A stretch of DNA of 64,000 nucleotides from Synechococcus sp. CS-1325 (GTDB lineage Bacteria; Cyanobacteriota; Cyanobacteriia; PCC-6307; Cyanobiaceae), in contig JAHLYW010000046.1 of assembly GCA_025128135.1 (NCBI GenBank), positions 297,605-361,604 of the forward strand, in the 5' to 3' direction. Under the pieces are notes generated by a model, which was not told the DNA's origin, searched no databases, and was given only the letters and a program-made list of their open reading frames with translations. Within the stretch, counting starts at the first letter, position 1, and every line of letters starts with the position of its first letter. The translations under genes were made by a program, and so were the position numbers. Of this stretch, positions 25,132-33,332 are shown piece by piece.

Positions 25132-26723
25132 TGCGTCGCTTCCGGCCCTGGCTGTGGTTGGGGGCAGCCCTGGCGGCGGTGGTGGCGGCGTCCCTGCTGC
25201 TGCAGGCTTTCAACACCCTTCTCTGGCAGTTGAGTTACCTGCTGCCCTATTGGCTGGTGGGGCCGGTGATGCTGCTGTTGTTCGGCGGCGGCGGCCTGCT
25301 GGCGCTGCGGCTGGCCTGGCCCTGGCTGCTGGCCTGGCGCCAGCCCCGCCCGGCTCGCCTGCCCCCCCCAACCATTCAGGGGCCGCTGGCGAGCCGTCAG
25401 GAAGCGGCCGAGCGCAACCTTCAGGCGATTGATCAGGTGCTTGAGCGGGTTCGCGACGATGTCGAACGCGAAGCGCTGCGCCAGGAACGTGACCGGGTGG
25501 AGGCGGAACTGGCCCGGGGGGACCTGGTGTTGGTTGTGTTCGGGGCGGGGTCCGCCGGCAAGACGTCGCTGATCCGGGCCCTGCTCAACGAGGTGGTGGG
25601 GGATGTGGGGGCGCCGATGGGCTCCACCAGCGAGTGTGAGACCTATCGGTTGAGGCTGAAGGGACTGCGCCGCGGCCTGCAGCTGGTCGATACGCCGGGG
25701 ATCCTCGAAGCCGGGGCGGATGGCCGCGAGCGGGAAACCGTGGCCAGGCAACGGGCGGCGCGGGCCGATCTGCTGCTCCTGGTGGTGGATGGAGATCTGC
25801 GGGCTGCCGAGCTGGAGGTGTTCGAGACCCTCGCCAGTCTGGGCAAGCGCCTGATTCTGGTGCTCAACAAATGCGATCTGCGGGGGGAGCAGGAGGAACG
25901 GCGACTGATCGGCCTGCTGCGCCAGCGCGCCGGTGGCCGGCTCGACACCGAAGATGTGGTTCCCACCAGTGCGGCGCCCCAGTCGCTGCCGCGGCCCGGC
26001 GGCAGGCCCCTGCAACCGGACCCGGAGGTGCAGGCCCTGGTGCGACGACTGGCCACGCTGCTCCACCAGGACGGCGAGGAACTGATCGCTGACAACATCC
26101 TGTTGCAGAGCCGTTGCCTCGGTGCTGCCAGCCGGGCGCTGCTGGCTCGCCAGCGTCGCCGCGATGCTGAAGGCATCGTTGAGCGCTACATGTGGATCGG
26201 GGCGGGCGTGCTGGTGGTCAACCCCCTGCCCGTCGTTGATCTGCTCGGCACCGCCGCGGTCAATGCCCAGATGGTGGTGGAGATCGGCCGGGTTTACGGG
26301 GTCAACCTCTCCCGGCAGAGCGGGCAGGATCTGGCCCTTTCGGTGGGACGGACCCTGGCCGGGCTGGGAATGATCAAGGGGGGACTGAGCCTGATCAGTT
26401 CGGCGCTGACCCTGAATCTGCCGGCGCTGGTGGTCAGCAAGGCGGTGCAGGGGGTTGGCGCAGCCTGGCTGACCCGCATCGCCGGCCAGAGTTTCATCAC
26501 CTATTTCGAGCAGGACCAGGACTGGGGCGATGGCGGACTGCAGGAGGTGGTGCAACGGCAATACGACCTCAACCGCCGGGATGGTGCCTTGAAACGCTTC
26601 CTGGAGGCGGCTTTCAACCGGGTGGTGGAGCCTCTGCAACGGCGGAAGGATCCGCAGTTGCCGCCGCGCCCAGGGCCTCGGGGGGAGGCGGCAGAAGGGG
26701 ACCGCGGGCGTCGAGCACCGTGA
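25131..26723 (+). CDS. Membrane-anchored GTPase with DUF697-like C-terminal region
   Basis: This is a membrane-linked P-loop GTPase whose cellular role is not established. Two membrane helices lie at about residues 8-26 and 41-62, followed by a coil. The G domain has GAGSAGKTS at 138-146, DTPG, and NKCD. The C-terminal half (about 340-480) has hydrophobic DUF697-type helices (VNPLPVVDLLGTAAVNAQMV). A GTG directly before the ATG is an alternative start. The gene overlaps the PBP stop, so it may share a cell-envelope function with it. The last 110 bases overlap a small convergent gene. Confidence 0.88.
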   Translation: MRRFRPWLWLGAALAAVVAASLLLQAFNTLLWQLSYLLPYWLVGPVMLLLFGGGGLLALRLAWPWLLAWRQPRPARLPPPTIQGPLASRQEAAERNLQAIDQVLERVRDDVEREALRQERDRVEAELARGDLVLVVFGAGSAGKTSLIRALLNEVVGDVGAPMGSTSECETYRLRLKGLRRGLQLVDTPGILEAGADGRERETVARQRAARADLLLLVVDGDLRAAELEVFETLASLGKRLILVLNKCDLRGEQEERRLIGLLRQRAGGRLDTEDVVPTSAAPQSLPRPGGRPLQPDPEVQALVRRLATLLHQDGEELIADNILLQSRCLGAASRALLARQRRRDAEGIVERYMWIGAGVLVVNPLPVVDLLGTAAVNAQMVVEIGRVYGVNLSRQSGQDLALSVGRTLAGLGMIKGGLSLISSALTLNLPALVVSKAVQGVGAAWLTRIAGQSFITYFEQDQDWGDGGLQEVVQRQYDLNRRDGALKRFLEAAFNRVVEPLQRRKDPQLPPRPGPRGEAAEGDRGRRAP

Positions 26724-26811
26724 TCAGGCCCAGATAGAGCACACCGATCAGAATCGAGAGTGCCCCGGTGATGATCGCCACCCAGCGGCCCCGGCGGCTC
26801 GGCTCAGCCAT
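26614..26811 (-). CDS. Small single-helix membrane protein, 65 residues
   Basis: From the ATG at 26809-26811 the product starts MAEPSRRGRWVAIITGALS, has one membrane helix at about residues 11-33 and then a proline/alanine-rich tail. I do not recognise a named family, though similar short proteins appear in related cyanobacteria. It overlaps the end of the decarboxylase gene by eight bases and is probably translated from the same mRNA. Its 3' part overlaps the GTPase gene on the other strand by 110 bases, so coding pressure from both strands acts there. Confidence 0.7.
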   Translation of the reverse strand: MAEPSRRGRWVAIITGALSILIGVLYLGLITVLDARGPLLPPPPEALGAAATADPSAVAEAPPPG

Positions 26812-28303
26812 TCGCCACCACCGGGCTGGCTCCAGGGGCGACCCCCTGCAGCGACCGCCGCACCACGGCCCCAAGCCGCTCCAGCTCGGCCTCACCGGTA
26901 TGGGGGTTGCCCAGCACCGCCTTGAGGTGGTGGTGGCCCTGGTAAAGCGGCCGTGACAGCATCAGCTGCTCGGCCAGCAGGGCGGCGCGGCACTGGGTCG
27001 ACCATCGCTCCGTGGCGATCGGGTCGAGACCGGCCGGCCTGAAGGCGAGCAGGTGCAGCGGACCACCGAGCAGGAGCAGCTCCCCTGCCGGCAGGTCGTG
27101 CTCCAGTCGTCGCTGCAACCGTCGCCGTCGCGTGATCGCCGACTCGATCACCCGCTCGACACCTGAGAGTCCAAGCTGGCGCAGACCCAGCCAGAGCTTG
27201 AGGATCTCGGCACTGCGGCTGCCCTGCAGGCCGTACTCCCCACCGTGGCCATCGGCCCAGCTCGGCTCCATGTAGGGAAGCCCGGTGCCGAAGGTGGCGG
27301 GCAGCAGGGTGGGATCAGCCAGCAGCAGCAGCGAGGAGGTCTTGGTGATTCCCAGCAGCTTCTGGGGATTGATCGTGACCGAATCGGCCAGGCCGATTCC
27401 CTCCACCCGATGGCGGTGGCGCTCGCTGAGGGCGAGCACCCCACCGATCGCCCCATCGACGTGCAGCCAGATCCCATGGCGGCGGCAAAGGGCGGCGATC
27501 TCCACCAGGGAATCCACCGCTCCCCTCACCGTGGTGCCGGCGGTGGCCACCACGGCGATCACGGGTCTGCCCTCTCGCTGCAGTTGCTCCAGCGCCTCCT
27601 CCAGCCGGAGCGGATCGAGGCCACCGGTCGCATCGACGGGCAGGCGCTTCAGGGCCTCGCTCGGCAGACCCATCACCATCAGCGCCTTCTCGATCGAGAC
27701 ATGCAGGTCGGCGCTGCCCACGACCACGGCCTCCTGGCAGGTCCCGAGACCACGGCTCCGGCGTGCGGTAACCAGGGCCATCAGGTTGCTGAGGCTGCCG
27801 CCACTGGCCGGGACGCCGCTCGCCTTCTCGCCGAGCCCGAGCCGGCGAGCCAGCCAGGCGCAGAGGCCCCGCTCCAGCCTGCTCAGGGACGGGGACAGTT
27901 CCTCGGCCAGCAGGTTGTTGTTGAGCCCGGCGCAGATCAGGTCGCCCACCAGCGAGGCGGTGAGCGGGGGCGGATCGAGATGGGCCAGGGCACCTGGATG
28001 GCTGGGGTTGTACGCCCCGTCCATCAGCTGTTGAAGATCTGAGAGGAGCCGCTCACCATCGAGTCCATCCTTCTGAGGCTCCAGGCCAGGCAGCAGGCTG
28101 AGTCCCGGCAGGGGCGGGCGACTGGAGGAGGAACCCAGCCAGCGGCAGAGCTGATCGGCGGCATCCCGCAGAAATGTCTCCAGTTGCGGATCGACCTGGT
28201 CGGGAGAAGCGAAGGGCAGCGGCCCGCAGCTGCCGACCGGCTCCGGCAGGGAGGCAGCACCGGGCAGGGGGCTCAAAGCGGGCAGGGTGGTCGGGCCGAT
28301 CAT
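26804..28303 (-). CDS. PLP-dependent group II amino acid decarboxylase
   Basis: This enzyme resembles aromatic-L-amino-acid, glutamate and diaminobutyrate decarboxylases, which release CO2 from an amino acid using pyridoxal phosphate. The 499-residue protein shows HVDGAIGG with the PLP-pairing aspartate and the Schiff-base lysine in SVTINPQKLLGITK. The start is the ATG at 28301-28303, preceded by AGGAG; the upstream in-frame residues are not conserved. The substrate cannot be assigned from sequence. A small membrane protein overlaps its 3' end, and tadA diverges from it. Confidence 0.9.
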   Translation of the reverse strand: MIGPTTLPALSPLPGAASLPEPVGSCGPLPFASPDQVDPQLETFLRDAADQLCRWLGSSSSRPPLPGLSLLPGLEPQKDGLDGERLLSDLQQLMDGAYNPSHPGALAHLDPPPLTASLVGDLICAGLNNNLLAEELSPSLSRLERGLCAWLARRLGLGEKASGVPASGGSLSNLMALVTARRSRGLGTCQEAVVVGSADLHVSIEKALMVMGLPSEALKRLPVDATGGLDPLRLEEALEQLQREGRPVIAVVATAGTTVRGAVDSLVEIAALCRRHGIWLHVDGAIGGVLALSERHRHRVEGIGLADSVTINPQKLLGITKTSSLLLLADPTLLPATFGTGLPYMEPSWADGHGGEYGLQGSRSAEILKLWLGLRQLGLSGVERVIESAITRRRRLQRRLEHDLPAGELLLLGGPLHLLAFRPAGLDPIATERWSTQCRAALLAEQLMLSRPLYQGHHHLKAVLGNPHTGEAELERLGAVVRRSLQGVAPGASPVVANG

Positions 28304-28360
28304 TCTCCTGGGAGGCGGTGCATGGCGCTGGGCAGCGATTGTCCTGGGCGGTGACCTTGT

Positions 28361-28380
28361 TTGACTTGTTCTGCAGTCAA
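28361..28380. promoter_or_regulatory. Divergent inverted repeat between decarboxylase and tadA
   Basis: TTGACT at 28361-28366 and AGTCAA at 28375-28380 form a perfect six-base inverted repeat with an eight-base spacer. Each arm resembles a -35 hexamer facing one of the two divergent genes. No good -10 box lies at the right distance on either strand, so it may be an operator or a chance dyad. Confidence 0.3.
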
Positions 28381-28476
28381 TCCTCTCTGGAGCTGGGGGC
28401 ACTCTGGCGGGGTGTCAGCCTGGCTGCATCAGTTCACGTCCAACCCCAGCTCGCCCAGCATCCTCGCCCCCCGGTT

Positions 28477-29019
28477 GTGCCCACCCCAATTGCCTGTGCG
28501 GATGATCAGCGGCTGCTCTGGATGGAGCGGTTGCTCCGCCTGGCCCGCCTGGCCGGCTCGCGCGGGGAGGTTCCGGTTGCCGCCGTGGTTCTTGATGGCC
28601 GCGGCCGTTGCCTGGGCTGGGGAACGAATCAGCGCCAGACCCGACAGGATCCGCTGGGGCATGCCGAGCTTGTGGCGCTGAGGCAGGCCGCAGGCTTGCG
28701 AGGGGACTGGCGCTTCAACGACAGCACGCTGCTGGTGACCCTGGAGCCCTGCCCGATGTGCGCCGGGGCCCTGATCCAGGCCCGGATGGGCACGGTGGTG
28801 TTTGGCGCTGCCGACCCGAAACGCGGCGCCCTGGGTGGTTGCCTGGATCTGTCGATCGACCCGAGCGCTCACCATCCGATGGTGGTGCTGGGGGGGGTGC
28901 TCGCTGCCGAGGCCCAGGATCTGCTGGCCGGCTGGTTCAGGCAGCAGCGACGGCAACAGCGGCTTGATCGCTCGACGCGCCCGTCCGGAAGGCGGGAAGC
29001 TCCGTTTCAAGCAGATTGA
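28477..29019 (+). CDS. tadA: tRNA-specific adenosine deaminase
   Basis: TadA deaminates A34 of tRNA-Arg(ACG) to inosine. The deaminase zinc site is complete: HAE at residues 62-64 and PCPMC at 91-95, with the family segment GEVPVAAVV ahead of it. I chose the GTG at 28477, which gives 180 residues and includes the N-terminal helix seen in related cyanobacteria; an ATG at 28522 is the main alternative, and the frame stays open to about 28174. Neither start has a clear ribosome-binding site. The 3' end overlaps the convergent aminotransferase gene by 83 bases. Confidence 0.92.
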   Translation: MPTPIACADDQRLLWMERLLRLARLAGSRGEVPVAAVVLDGRGRCLGWGTNQRQTRQDPLGHAELVALRQAAGLRGDWRFNDSTLLVTLEPCPMCAGALIQARMGTVVFGAADPKRGALGGCLDLSIDPSAHHPMVVLGGVLAAEAQDLLAGWFRQQRRQQRLDRSTRPSGRREAPFQAD

Positions 29020-30145
29020 GCAGCCGGTCGACGTTTTCGGCACGGCTGTTGTAGCCCATCAGGCCGATTCTCCAGACTTTGCCGGCCAGGGCCCCGAGGC
29101 CGCCTCCCACTTCGATGCCGTGACGGTTGAGCAGATGCAAGCTGAAGGCCTTGCCGTCGATGCCCTCCGGAATCCGGACCGTGGTCAGGGTCGGCAGCCG
29201 CAGGGGCTCAGCCACATGGAGTTCGAGCCCCAGCCGCTCGAGACCGGCCCAGAGACGTTCCGCGTTCTGGCGATGGCGGGCCCAGGCATTGTCCAGGCCT
29301 TCATCGGCCAGCAGCCTGAGGGCTTCGCGCATGCCGAAGTTCATGTTCACCGGGGCCGTGTGGTGGTAGGTGCGGTTGCTGCCCCAGTACTGATTGAGCA
29401 GGGAGACATCGAGGTACCAGTTGGGTACCTTGCCGCTGCGGGCGGAGAGCTTGGCTTCGGCCCTGGGTCCCATGCTGAACGGTCCCAGACCGGGAGGGCA
29501 GCTCAGGCCCTTCTGACTGCAGCTGTAGGCCAGGTCGACGCCCCAGGCGTCGAGGTGGATCGGCACAGCGCCGAGGGACGTGACCGTGTCGAGCAACAGC
29601 AGGCAGTTGTGACGGCGGCAGAGTTCACCGATCCCCTCCATCGGCTGGCAGACGCCGGTGGAAGTTTCGGCATGGACGATCGCCAGGATCTTCGGATGGT
29701 GCAGCAGCAGGGCCGCTTCGATCTCAGCCAGGCTGAAGGCTTCCCCCCAGGGGCGCTCGATCGTGTGCACCTCGGCCCGGTAGCGCTGGGCCATGTCCAC
29801 AAGGCGGTGGCCGAAGTAGCCCTTGACGGCCACCAGAACGCCGTCGCCCGGCTCGACCGTGTTGGCCAGGGTGGCTTCCATGGCAGCGCTGCCGGTGCCA
29901 CTCATCGGAATGGTGAGGCGGTTATCGGTTTGCCAGGCGTAGCGCAGCAGCTCCTGCACCTCACCCATCAGCTCGATGTAGAGGGGGTCGAGGTGGCCGA
30001 TCGGACTGCGCGCCAGGGCGGCCAGAACGGTGGGATGGGCGTTGGAGGGTCCTGGGCCCAGCAGCAGCCTCTCGGGTGTGGCGATCGGTTCCAGCGAGAG
30101 GCGATGGAGATCGCTGACTGGGGCAGAAGGAAACTGGGTGACCAA
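28937..30145 (-). CDS. Alanine-glyoxylate / serine-glyoxylate type aminotransferase
   Basis: This class V PLP aminotransferase probably converts photorespiratory glyoxylate to glycine using alanine or serine as amino donor. The 402-residue protein has LLLGPGPSNAHPTVL near the N-terminus, the cofactor aspartate in LLLDTVTSLG, and the Schiff-base lysine in CSQKGLSCPPG. The family also includes PucG-type enzymes of purine catabolism, but no purine genes are nearby. The start is a TTG at 30143-30145 with no obvious ribosome-binding site. The last part overlaps tadA on the other strand. Confidence 0.92.
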   Translation of the reverse strand: MVTQFPSAPVSDLHRLSLEPIATPERLLLGPGPSNAHPTVLAALARSPIGHLDPLYIELMGEVQELLRYAWQTDNRLTIPMSGTGSAAMEATLANTVEPGDGVLVAVKGYFGHRLVDMAQRYRAEVHTIERPWGEAFSLAEIEAALLLHHPKILAIVHAETSTGVCQPMEGIGELCRRHNCLLLLDTVTSLGAVPIHLDAWGVDLAYSCSQKGLSCPPGLGPFSMGPRAEAKLSARSGKVPNWYLDVSLLNQYWGSNRTYHHTAPVNMNFGMREALRLLADEGLDNAWARHRQNAERLWAGLERLGLELHVAEPLRLPTLTTVRIPEGIDGKAFSLHLLNRHGIEVGGGLGALAGKVWRIGLMGYNSRAENVDRLLNLLETELPAFRTGASSDQAAVAVAAA

Positions 30146-30221
30146 GACCAGCGGCGCGAAAGGAAAGAGATGCGAAGCCTACGCAGCAATGGGCCGCGGG
30201 CTCTCCAGGGACCGACCGGGG

Positions 30222-30740
30222 CTAGCGGGCGCGGACGTTGACAGCGCCAAGTCCGCGGACCATGTGGTTGAACGGCAGGCGAACCACATCGGTGGGACCC
30301 AGCCCGACTGATTCAAGCCGCTCGCTGACCACATCGGCCAGCAGGTTGATGCTGCGGACGGTGGGCCCGGTGGGAACTCCCAGGCTCTTGTAGGTGTCGT
30401 CGAGGCCGTTGAGCACCCGCTCATCGAGGATGGTGGGGTCGTCTGCCACCAGGGCGTAGCTGGCGTAGCGCAGGAAGTAATCCATGTCGCGCAGGCAGGC
30501 CGAGAGGCGGCGGGTGGTGTAGGCATTGCCGCCGGGAAGCAGCAGTTCCGGATCCTCCTCGAACAGCCGGCGGCTGGCTTCACGCACGATGTCGGTGGCA
30601 TCCCGATTGATGATTTCCGCTGCCGCCAGGCGTAACCCGGACTGGGCGAAGTAGCTGGAGATCCGATCGATCGCATCCCGATCGAAATAGCGCCCAAGCT
30701 GGTCATACCGACCGATCAGGCCGGTAATGGCATCGCGCAT
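30222..30740 (-). CDS. apcF: Allophycocyanin beta-18 subunit
   Basis: ApcF is a minor phycobiliprotein of the phycobilisome core that takes part in passing energy to the photosystems. The 172-residue protein begins MRDAITGLIGRYDQLGRYF. It has the chromophore cysteine Cys82 in RLSACLRDMDYFLRY and the methylated asparagine site at Asn72 in GGNAYTTRR. The MRDA start and overall length separate it from ApcB. The ATG at 30738-30740 is used. Its bilin would come from PcyA, encoded at 18 kb. The gene stands alone, 246 bases from a divergent methyltransferase gene. Confidence 0.94.
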   Translation of the reverse strand: MRDAITGLIGRYDQLGRYFDRDAIDRISSYFAQSGLRLAAAEIINRDATDIVREASRRLFEEDPELLLPGGNAYTTRRLSACLRDMDYFLRYASYALVADDPTILDERVLNGLDDTYKSLGVPTGPTVRSINLLADVVSERLESVGLGPTDVVRLPFNHMVRGLGAVNVRAR

Positions 30741-30986
30741 GACGTGGAGATCCGCTGACCTGAGCCGAAAACTAGCACCCGCCTACCGCAAAGAACCCAG
30801 TGCAGCCGTGGGATCTGAAGATTTTGACAGAAACGGTTACGCGGCTTCGGGGCTATTCCCGTCGATGCCCTTCCCACTCAGTGCGAGCCCGGGTCCTGCC
30901 CGCCAGGGCTGCTGATCCGGCTCGCGGCGCCTGAGCTGATCCGTTGGAATGGGACTTCCTCCAGGGTCAGCTCCCTGATCCAGCCG
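30741..30986. other. 246-base intergenic region between apcF and a methyltransferase
   Basis: This is the longest gap in the window and should hold the divergent promoters of both genes. A perfect TTGACA lies at 30824-30829 on the plus strand, but no matching -10 hexamer sits 16-18 bases later. On the minus strand a GCTAGTTTT string near 30770 could be the apcF -10. No RNA gene, repeat or small coding frame with support was seen. Confidence 0.5.
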
Positions 30987-32060
30987 ATGCCTGAAACGGT
31001 CAGCAAGATCGCCTACCAGACACTCCAGCAGGGCAAAAGCCTGCTTGGCCTGGCCCACAAGGAGGTGAGCACCAGGCTTCTGGAACTGCTCGCCCCGGGC
31101 AGCCTGCCCCAGACCGTTCCAGTCCCTCCGGAGATGTTCGAGCAGTTGCGCAGCTCGATGAATCGCCTCCTGGAGGTCGACTGGCAGGACGCCGAGCGGG
31201 GGGTTTATCCCTCCTCCCTGCTGTTTGAGGCTCCCTGGATGCAATGGGCCACCCGTTATCCCCTGGTCTGGCTCGACCTGCCCAGCACCTGGAGCCGACG
31301 CTCTCAGCGCAATGTGCGCGACCTCCCCCGGGAGGTGGATCCCGCCGATTTTCCCGCCTACTACCTCCAGAACTTCCACCATCAGACCGACGGCTACCTG
31401 AGCGATCGCTCTGCCCTCCTCTACGACCTTCAGGTGGAGATTCTGTTCAACGGCACGGCGGATCCGATGCGCCGTCGCGTGCTGGCGCCTTTGCGACGGG
31501 GCCTGCGGGCCTTTCCAGGCCGTACGCCAGGCCAGTTGAGGGTCTTGGACGTGGCCACCGGTACCGGCCGGACCCTGCGCCAGTTGCGTGGTGCCCTGCC
31601 GGGAGTTCAGCTGGTCGGGCTCGATCTCTCGACCGCCTACCTGCGGGAGGCCAACCGCTTCCTGGCCCAGTTGCCCGGCGAATTGCCGCAACTGGTGCAG
31701 GGCAATGCGGAGGCGATGCCGTTCGCCGATGCCACCTTCCAGGCGGTCAGCTGCGTTTTCCTGTTGCACGAGCTCCCGGGCGAAGCCCGCCAGCAGGTGA
31801 TCGCCGACTGTTTCCGGCTGCTTGAGCCCGGCGGCACCCTGGTGATGGCCGATTCCGTTCAGATGGCCGACTCTCCGGAATTCATGCCGGCGATGGAGAA
31901 CTTCCGCCGCATGTTCCATGAGCCCTACTACCGCGATTACATCAGCGATGCCATCGATGGACGGCTGCGGCAAGCCGGATTCGAGGCGATTCACTGCGAA
32001 TCCCACTTCATGACCCGGGTCTGGAGAGCCACCAAGCCATTCGGACCCCCTGCCTCCTGA
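30987..32060 (+). CDS. Class I SAM-dependent methyltransferase
   Basis: The 357-residue protein has an unusual N-terminal helical region of about 180 residues, then a Rossmann methyltransferase domain. Motif I is VLDVATGTGRTL at about 186-197, the acidic motif II residue lies in LVGLDLS, and GNAEAMPF with LLEPGGTLVMADS follow, as in UbiE/COQ5-like enzymes. The N-terminal half suggests a specific cyanobacterial subgroup; the substrate is unknown. It lies downstream of the apcF spacer and converges on a 92-residue minus-strand gene. Confidence 0.88.
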   Translation: MPETVSKIAYQTLQQGKSLLGLAHKEVSTRLLELLAPGSLPQTVPVPPEMFEQLRSSMNRLLEVDWQDAERGVYPSSLLFEAPWMQWATRYPLVWLDLPSTWSRRSQRNVRDLPREVDPADFPAYYLQNFHHQTDGYLSDRSALLYDLQVEILFNGTADPMRRRVLAPLRRGLRAFPGRTPGQLRVLDVATGTGRTLRQLRGALPGVQLVGLDLSTAYLREANRFLAQLPGELPQLVQGNAEAMPFADATFQAVSCVFLLHELPGEARQQVIADCFRLLEPGGTLVMADSVQMADSPEFMPAMENFRRMFHEPYYRDYISDAIDGRLRQAGFEAIHCESHFMTRVWRATKPFGPPAS

Positions 32061-32064
32061 CGGT

Positions 32065-32343
32065 TCAAGCTCGGAGCAGCCAGGCCAGCACCAGGCCGGC
32101 GCCACCCCAGCGCAGCGCTCTCCAGAACCATTCCCCGCCGCTCTGTTCGGTGCGAAGCGACCTGGGCAGGGGATCCAGCAGCCGCTGGCCCAGCTCCAGG
32201 TGCTGGCGGAGTCGGCGGGCCCCGCTGCCGGTGTCTTCGGGTTTGAGCCGTTCGCCGCGGGCGGCCATCGCCAGCAGGGCGGAGAGGCTGTTCAACCACC
32301 CCGATGGTCGGCGGCGGCTGGATCTGCGCAGGCCTTTGGGCAT
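32065..32343 (-). CDS. Hypothetical basic protein with C-terminal membrane helix, 92 residues
   Basis: The product from the ATG at 32341-32343 is basic throughout its first 65 residues (MPKGLRRSSRRRPSGW) and ends in a hydrophobic helix (GGAGLVLAWLLRA). It may be a tail-anchored membrane protein. I do not recognise the family. The frame continues upstream, but that part is antisense to the neighbouring gene and unlikely to be coding. Its ATG lies only nine bases from the ATG of the divergent 122-residue gene. Confidence 0.55.
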   Translation of the reverse strand: MPKGLRRSSRRRPSGWLNSLSALLAMAARGERLKPEDTGSGARRLRQHLELGQRLLDPLPRSLRTEQSGGEWFWRALRWGGAGLVLAWLLRA

Positions 32344-32352
32344 GGCGCCAGG

Positions 32353-32721
32353 ATGGATCCCCATGCCGCCCCGCGTCCAGTGACGCCTCCCTCCGAAATC
32401 GGCCTTCCCGTTGGGATCGCCCGTGCCAATGATCCTGCTGCGCCGCGCAGCCCCTGGCCGGACGGCAGCCGCCAGCTGGCCGAGGCCCTGCATCGGCTGC
32501 TGGTGATCCAGGAGCGCGACTGGCACGCCCACAAGGGGCAGAAGCCCCGCCGCGGGGCCGAGCAGATTGCCGCGGCTCTCGTGCAGTTGGTCGGTGATGA
32601 CAGCTCTGCGAAGCAACTGGGCGGCGAGGCTCAGGCCCGGGCGATCGCCCTGCTGGAGCAGGGTCTGGCCTGGTTGAAGGGCGACCTCAAGGATCCTGGC
32701 TGCCCCAGCCACGGCCGCTAG
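32353..32721 (+). CDS. Hypothetical cyanobacterial protein, 122 residues
   Basis: The product has a helical domain (RQLAEALHRLLVIQERDWH, AAALVQLV) and ends in a C-terminus reading LKDPGCPSHGR, a tail I associate with a conserved cyanobacterial family (DUF6439-like), although this is from memory. No signal peptide or membrane helix is present. I chose the ATG at 32353; a GTG at 32379 is possible. It diverges from the 92-residue gene. Confidence 0.65.
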   Translation: MDPHAAPRPVTPPSEIGLPVGIARANDPAAPRSPWPDGSRQLAEALHRLLVIQERDWHAHKGQKPRRGAEQIAAALVQLVGDDSSAKQLGGEAQARAIALLEQGLAWLKGDLKDPGCPSHGR

Positions 32722-32749
32722 CTAGGCGGCGGCGGCACAACGCTGACGG

Positions 32750-33289
32750 TCAGCGCCGGCGTTGTGCGGCCAGTTGGAGCCGGTTGCCCCGACCGCTCCA
32801 GCGCACATCATCGAAACAATGGTGGATCAGAAAGAAGCCCCTGCCGCAGCAGGCCTCCGGACTGGCTGGAAGCTCCCTGGTGCGGGAGGCCGGCGGTACG
32901 CCGAAGCCCTCATCCTGGATCTGCCAGATGACCCAGCGGGGCGAGAGGATGCGGCGGATCCGCAGACATTTGCTGGGATCACCACCGTTGCCATGGCGGA
33001 CGGCGTTGACCAGGGCTTCCTGAAGGCCCAGCTGAAGGTCTGCCAGGTTGGCGGCCTGGGCCACCGGCTCCAGCAGCAGCTCCAGCAGCGGTCCGAGCTG
33101 GAGGGTTGACGGGGTGATGTAATCCGTCCAGGTGAACGTCTTCCCAGCGAAGAGGTTCAAACGGAAAGGCCTGATGCCGGAAACGGCCTTCGGAAACGCC
33201 GATCTCGTCAACAGCTGGAGGTTCCAGGGGAAGCCCCAGGGAACGGTTGACGGGATCTTGAACAGCAAGGTGCTCAAGTGAAGCGGCAT
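32750..33289 (-). CDS. Anti-sigma-factor-like ATP-binding protein (RsbW/HATPase_c family)
   Basis: The 179-residue protein has a GHKL ATPase fold without a kinase phosphoacceptor domain. The N box is EALVNAVRHGN at 91-101, the G1 box DEGFG at 126-130 and the G2 box GRGFFLI at 149-155. Such proteins bind sigma factors or anti-sigma antagonists, often under PP2C phosphatase control. The first 45 residues have no recognisable domain. No sigma factor, antagonist or phosphatase gene lies nearby, so its partner is encoded elsewhere. It follows gun4 on the same strand after 43 bases. Confidence 0.85.
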   Translation of the reverse strand: MPLHLSTLLFKIPSTVPWGFPWNLQLLTRSAFPKAVSGIRPFRLNLFAGKTFTWTDYITPSTLQLGPLLELLLEPVAQAANLADLQLGLQEALVNAVRHGNGGDPSKCLRIRRILSPRWVIWQIQDEGFGVPPASRTRELPASPEACCGRGFFLIHHCFDDVRWSGRGNRLQLAAQRRR

Positions 33290-33332
33290 CCACTCTTTCG
33301 CCCACTGAATTTGACCCTAACCGCCTGTCCCT

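Noticed and set aside
30824-30829. Perfect TTGACA as a sigma-70 promoter for the methyltransferase
   Set aside because: No acceptable -10 hexamer occurs at 16-18 bases; the nearest candidate is over 20 bases away.
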